From NCBI GenBank assembly GCA_023393575.1, contig JAEWKX010000341.1, positions 1-5,678 on the forward strand: a DNA stretch of 5,678 nucleotides, written 5' to 3'. The position numbers and the translations under genes are program-made. The notes under the pieces were generated by a model. The model saw only the letters and a list, made by a program, of their open reading frames with translations, was not told the origin of the DNA and ran no database searches. Every line of letters begins with the position of its first letter. The first letter of the stretch is position 1. Of this stretch, positions 5,252-5,678 are shown in pieces. This DNA comes from Pseudomonadota bacterium (lineage in GTDB: Bacteria; Pseudomonadota; Alphaproteobacteria; Rhizobiales; Rhizobiaceae).

Positions 5252-5678
5252 ATGACCAGACAAGATCGTAGGCGAAACAGGGTTACGCTGTTGGACGTTG
5301 CGAAACATGCCGGTGTTTCGCGCGCGACGGCGTCCCTCGTGGTGCGCAAAAGCCCTCTGGTTGGTGCCGAGACGCGCTTGCGGGTCGAGACGGCGATGCG
5401 CGAACTGGGCTATGTCTACAACATGGGCGCTGCGAGGTTGCGGGCCGAACGAAGCCATACTGTCGGCGTGGTCGTGCCTAATCTTACCAATCCGTTTTTC
5501 GCCGAACTGCTGGGCGGGATGGAGGCGTCGGTCGATGCGGCGGGGCTGGTGATGATCATTGCCAACAGCGGAGACGTGCCGACGCGACAGGCGACTGTCT
5601 TGCAGCGCATGCGGGAACATGGCGTCGACGGGATCATCCTTTGTCCGGCGGCCGGCACGGCCGAGAATCTCGCAAGAC
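5252..5678 (+). CDS. LacI-family transcriptional regulator, C-terminus cut by window edge
   Basis: The N-terminal 142 residues of a LacI/GalR-type repressor (family usually near 340). The helix-turn-helix VTLLDVAKHAGVSRATASLVVRKSP (11-35) is followed by the hinge-helix region ETRLRVETAMRELGYVYNMGAARLR (40-64), then the periplasmic-binding-like domain begins with HTVGVVVPNLTNPFFAELLGGMEASV (69-94) and HGVDGIILCPAAGT (123-136). An in-frame ATG at 5213 would add 13 residues, but its GAGG lies only two bases away. ATG 5252 gives the short leader typical of the family, though its own ribosome site is weak. The ligand is probably a sugar or related solute and the regulated genes probably lie to the right of the window. 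No target operator is identified here. Confidence 0.93.
   Translation, partial: MTRQDRRRNRVTLLDVAKHAGVSRATASLVVRKSPLVGAETRLRVETAMRELGYVYNMGAARLRAERSHTVGVVVPNLTNPFFAELLGGMEASVDAAGLVMIIANSGDVPTRQATVLQRMREHGVDGIILCPAAGTAENLAR

Noticed and set aside
4100..5620. 506-codon open frame on the minus strand
   Set aside because: It is antisense to the well-supported glycosyltransferase and to the LacI-type gene and crosses the gap between them. The product is rich in Arg, Pro, Ser and His with no recognisable domain, as expected for a chance frame in GC-rich DNA.

Overview
The window looks like part of a chromosome or megaplasmid of an alphaproteobacterium, most likely in the Rhizobiaceae (Sinorhizobium/Shinella/Rhizobium type). 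This is inferred from the high GC content, the strong G/C bias at third codon positions, a CTTGAC-type -35 element, and a left-edge gene that closely resembles the rhizobial osmoprotectant amidotransferase AsnO. There are six genes I am confident in; two of them (left and right edges) are cut by the window. No tRNA, rRNA, CRISPR array or insertion sequence was seen.

Left part (1-2253). A minus-strand asparagine-synthetase-like amidotransferase (1-1606, C-terminus off the window) is best read as the N-acetylglutaminylglutamine amidotransferase that makes the osmolyte NAGGN. It is divergent from a plus-strand MarR-family repressor (about 1695-2174). The 88-base AT-rich gap holds a 13-bp palindrome sitting on the -10 element of a good predicted promoter for the amidotransferase gene, so the MarR protein is a candidate direct regulator of NAGGN synthesis and of itself.

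Middle part (2254-3454). An orphan NarL/FixJ-type response regulator (2254-2928, minus) converges on marR. Its receiver domain lacks two of the usual conserved residues. Upstream of it lies about 525 bases with no confident gene: a possible 71-codon ORF that overlaps the regulator start codon by ATGA, and a strong plus-strand terminator-like hairpin (3238-3272) with no recognised plus-strand gene in front of it, which may mark a small RNA.

Right part (3455-5678). A YrbL-family protein-kinase-like gene (3455-4096) and a family-25 glycosyltransferase gene (4172-4960) run in the same direction 75 bases apart and probably form an operon for surface-polysaccharide synthesis or its control. A roughly 290-base gap with two inverted repeats follows, then the N-terminal half of a LacI-family repressor (about 5252 onward) that runs off the right edge.

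The window is rich in regulators (MarR, LuxR-type, LacI) set between osmoprotection and envelope functions. The strongest mechanistic link visible is marR with the divergent amidotransferase; the other regulators have no target identifiable inside the window.
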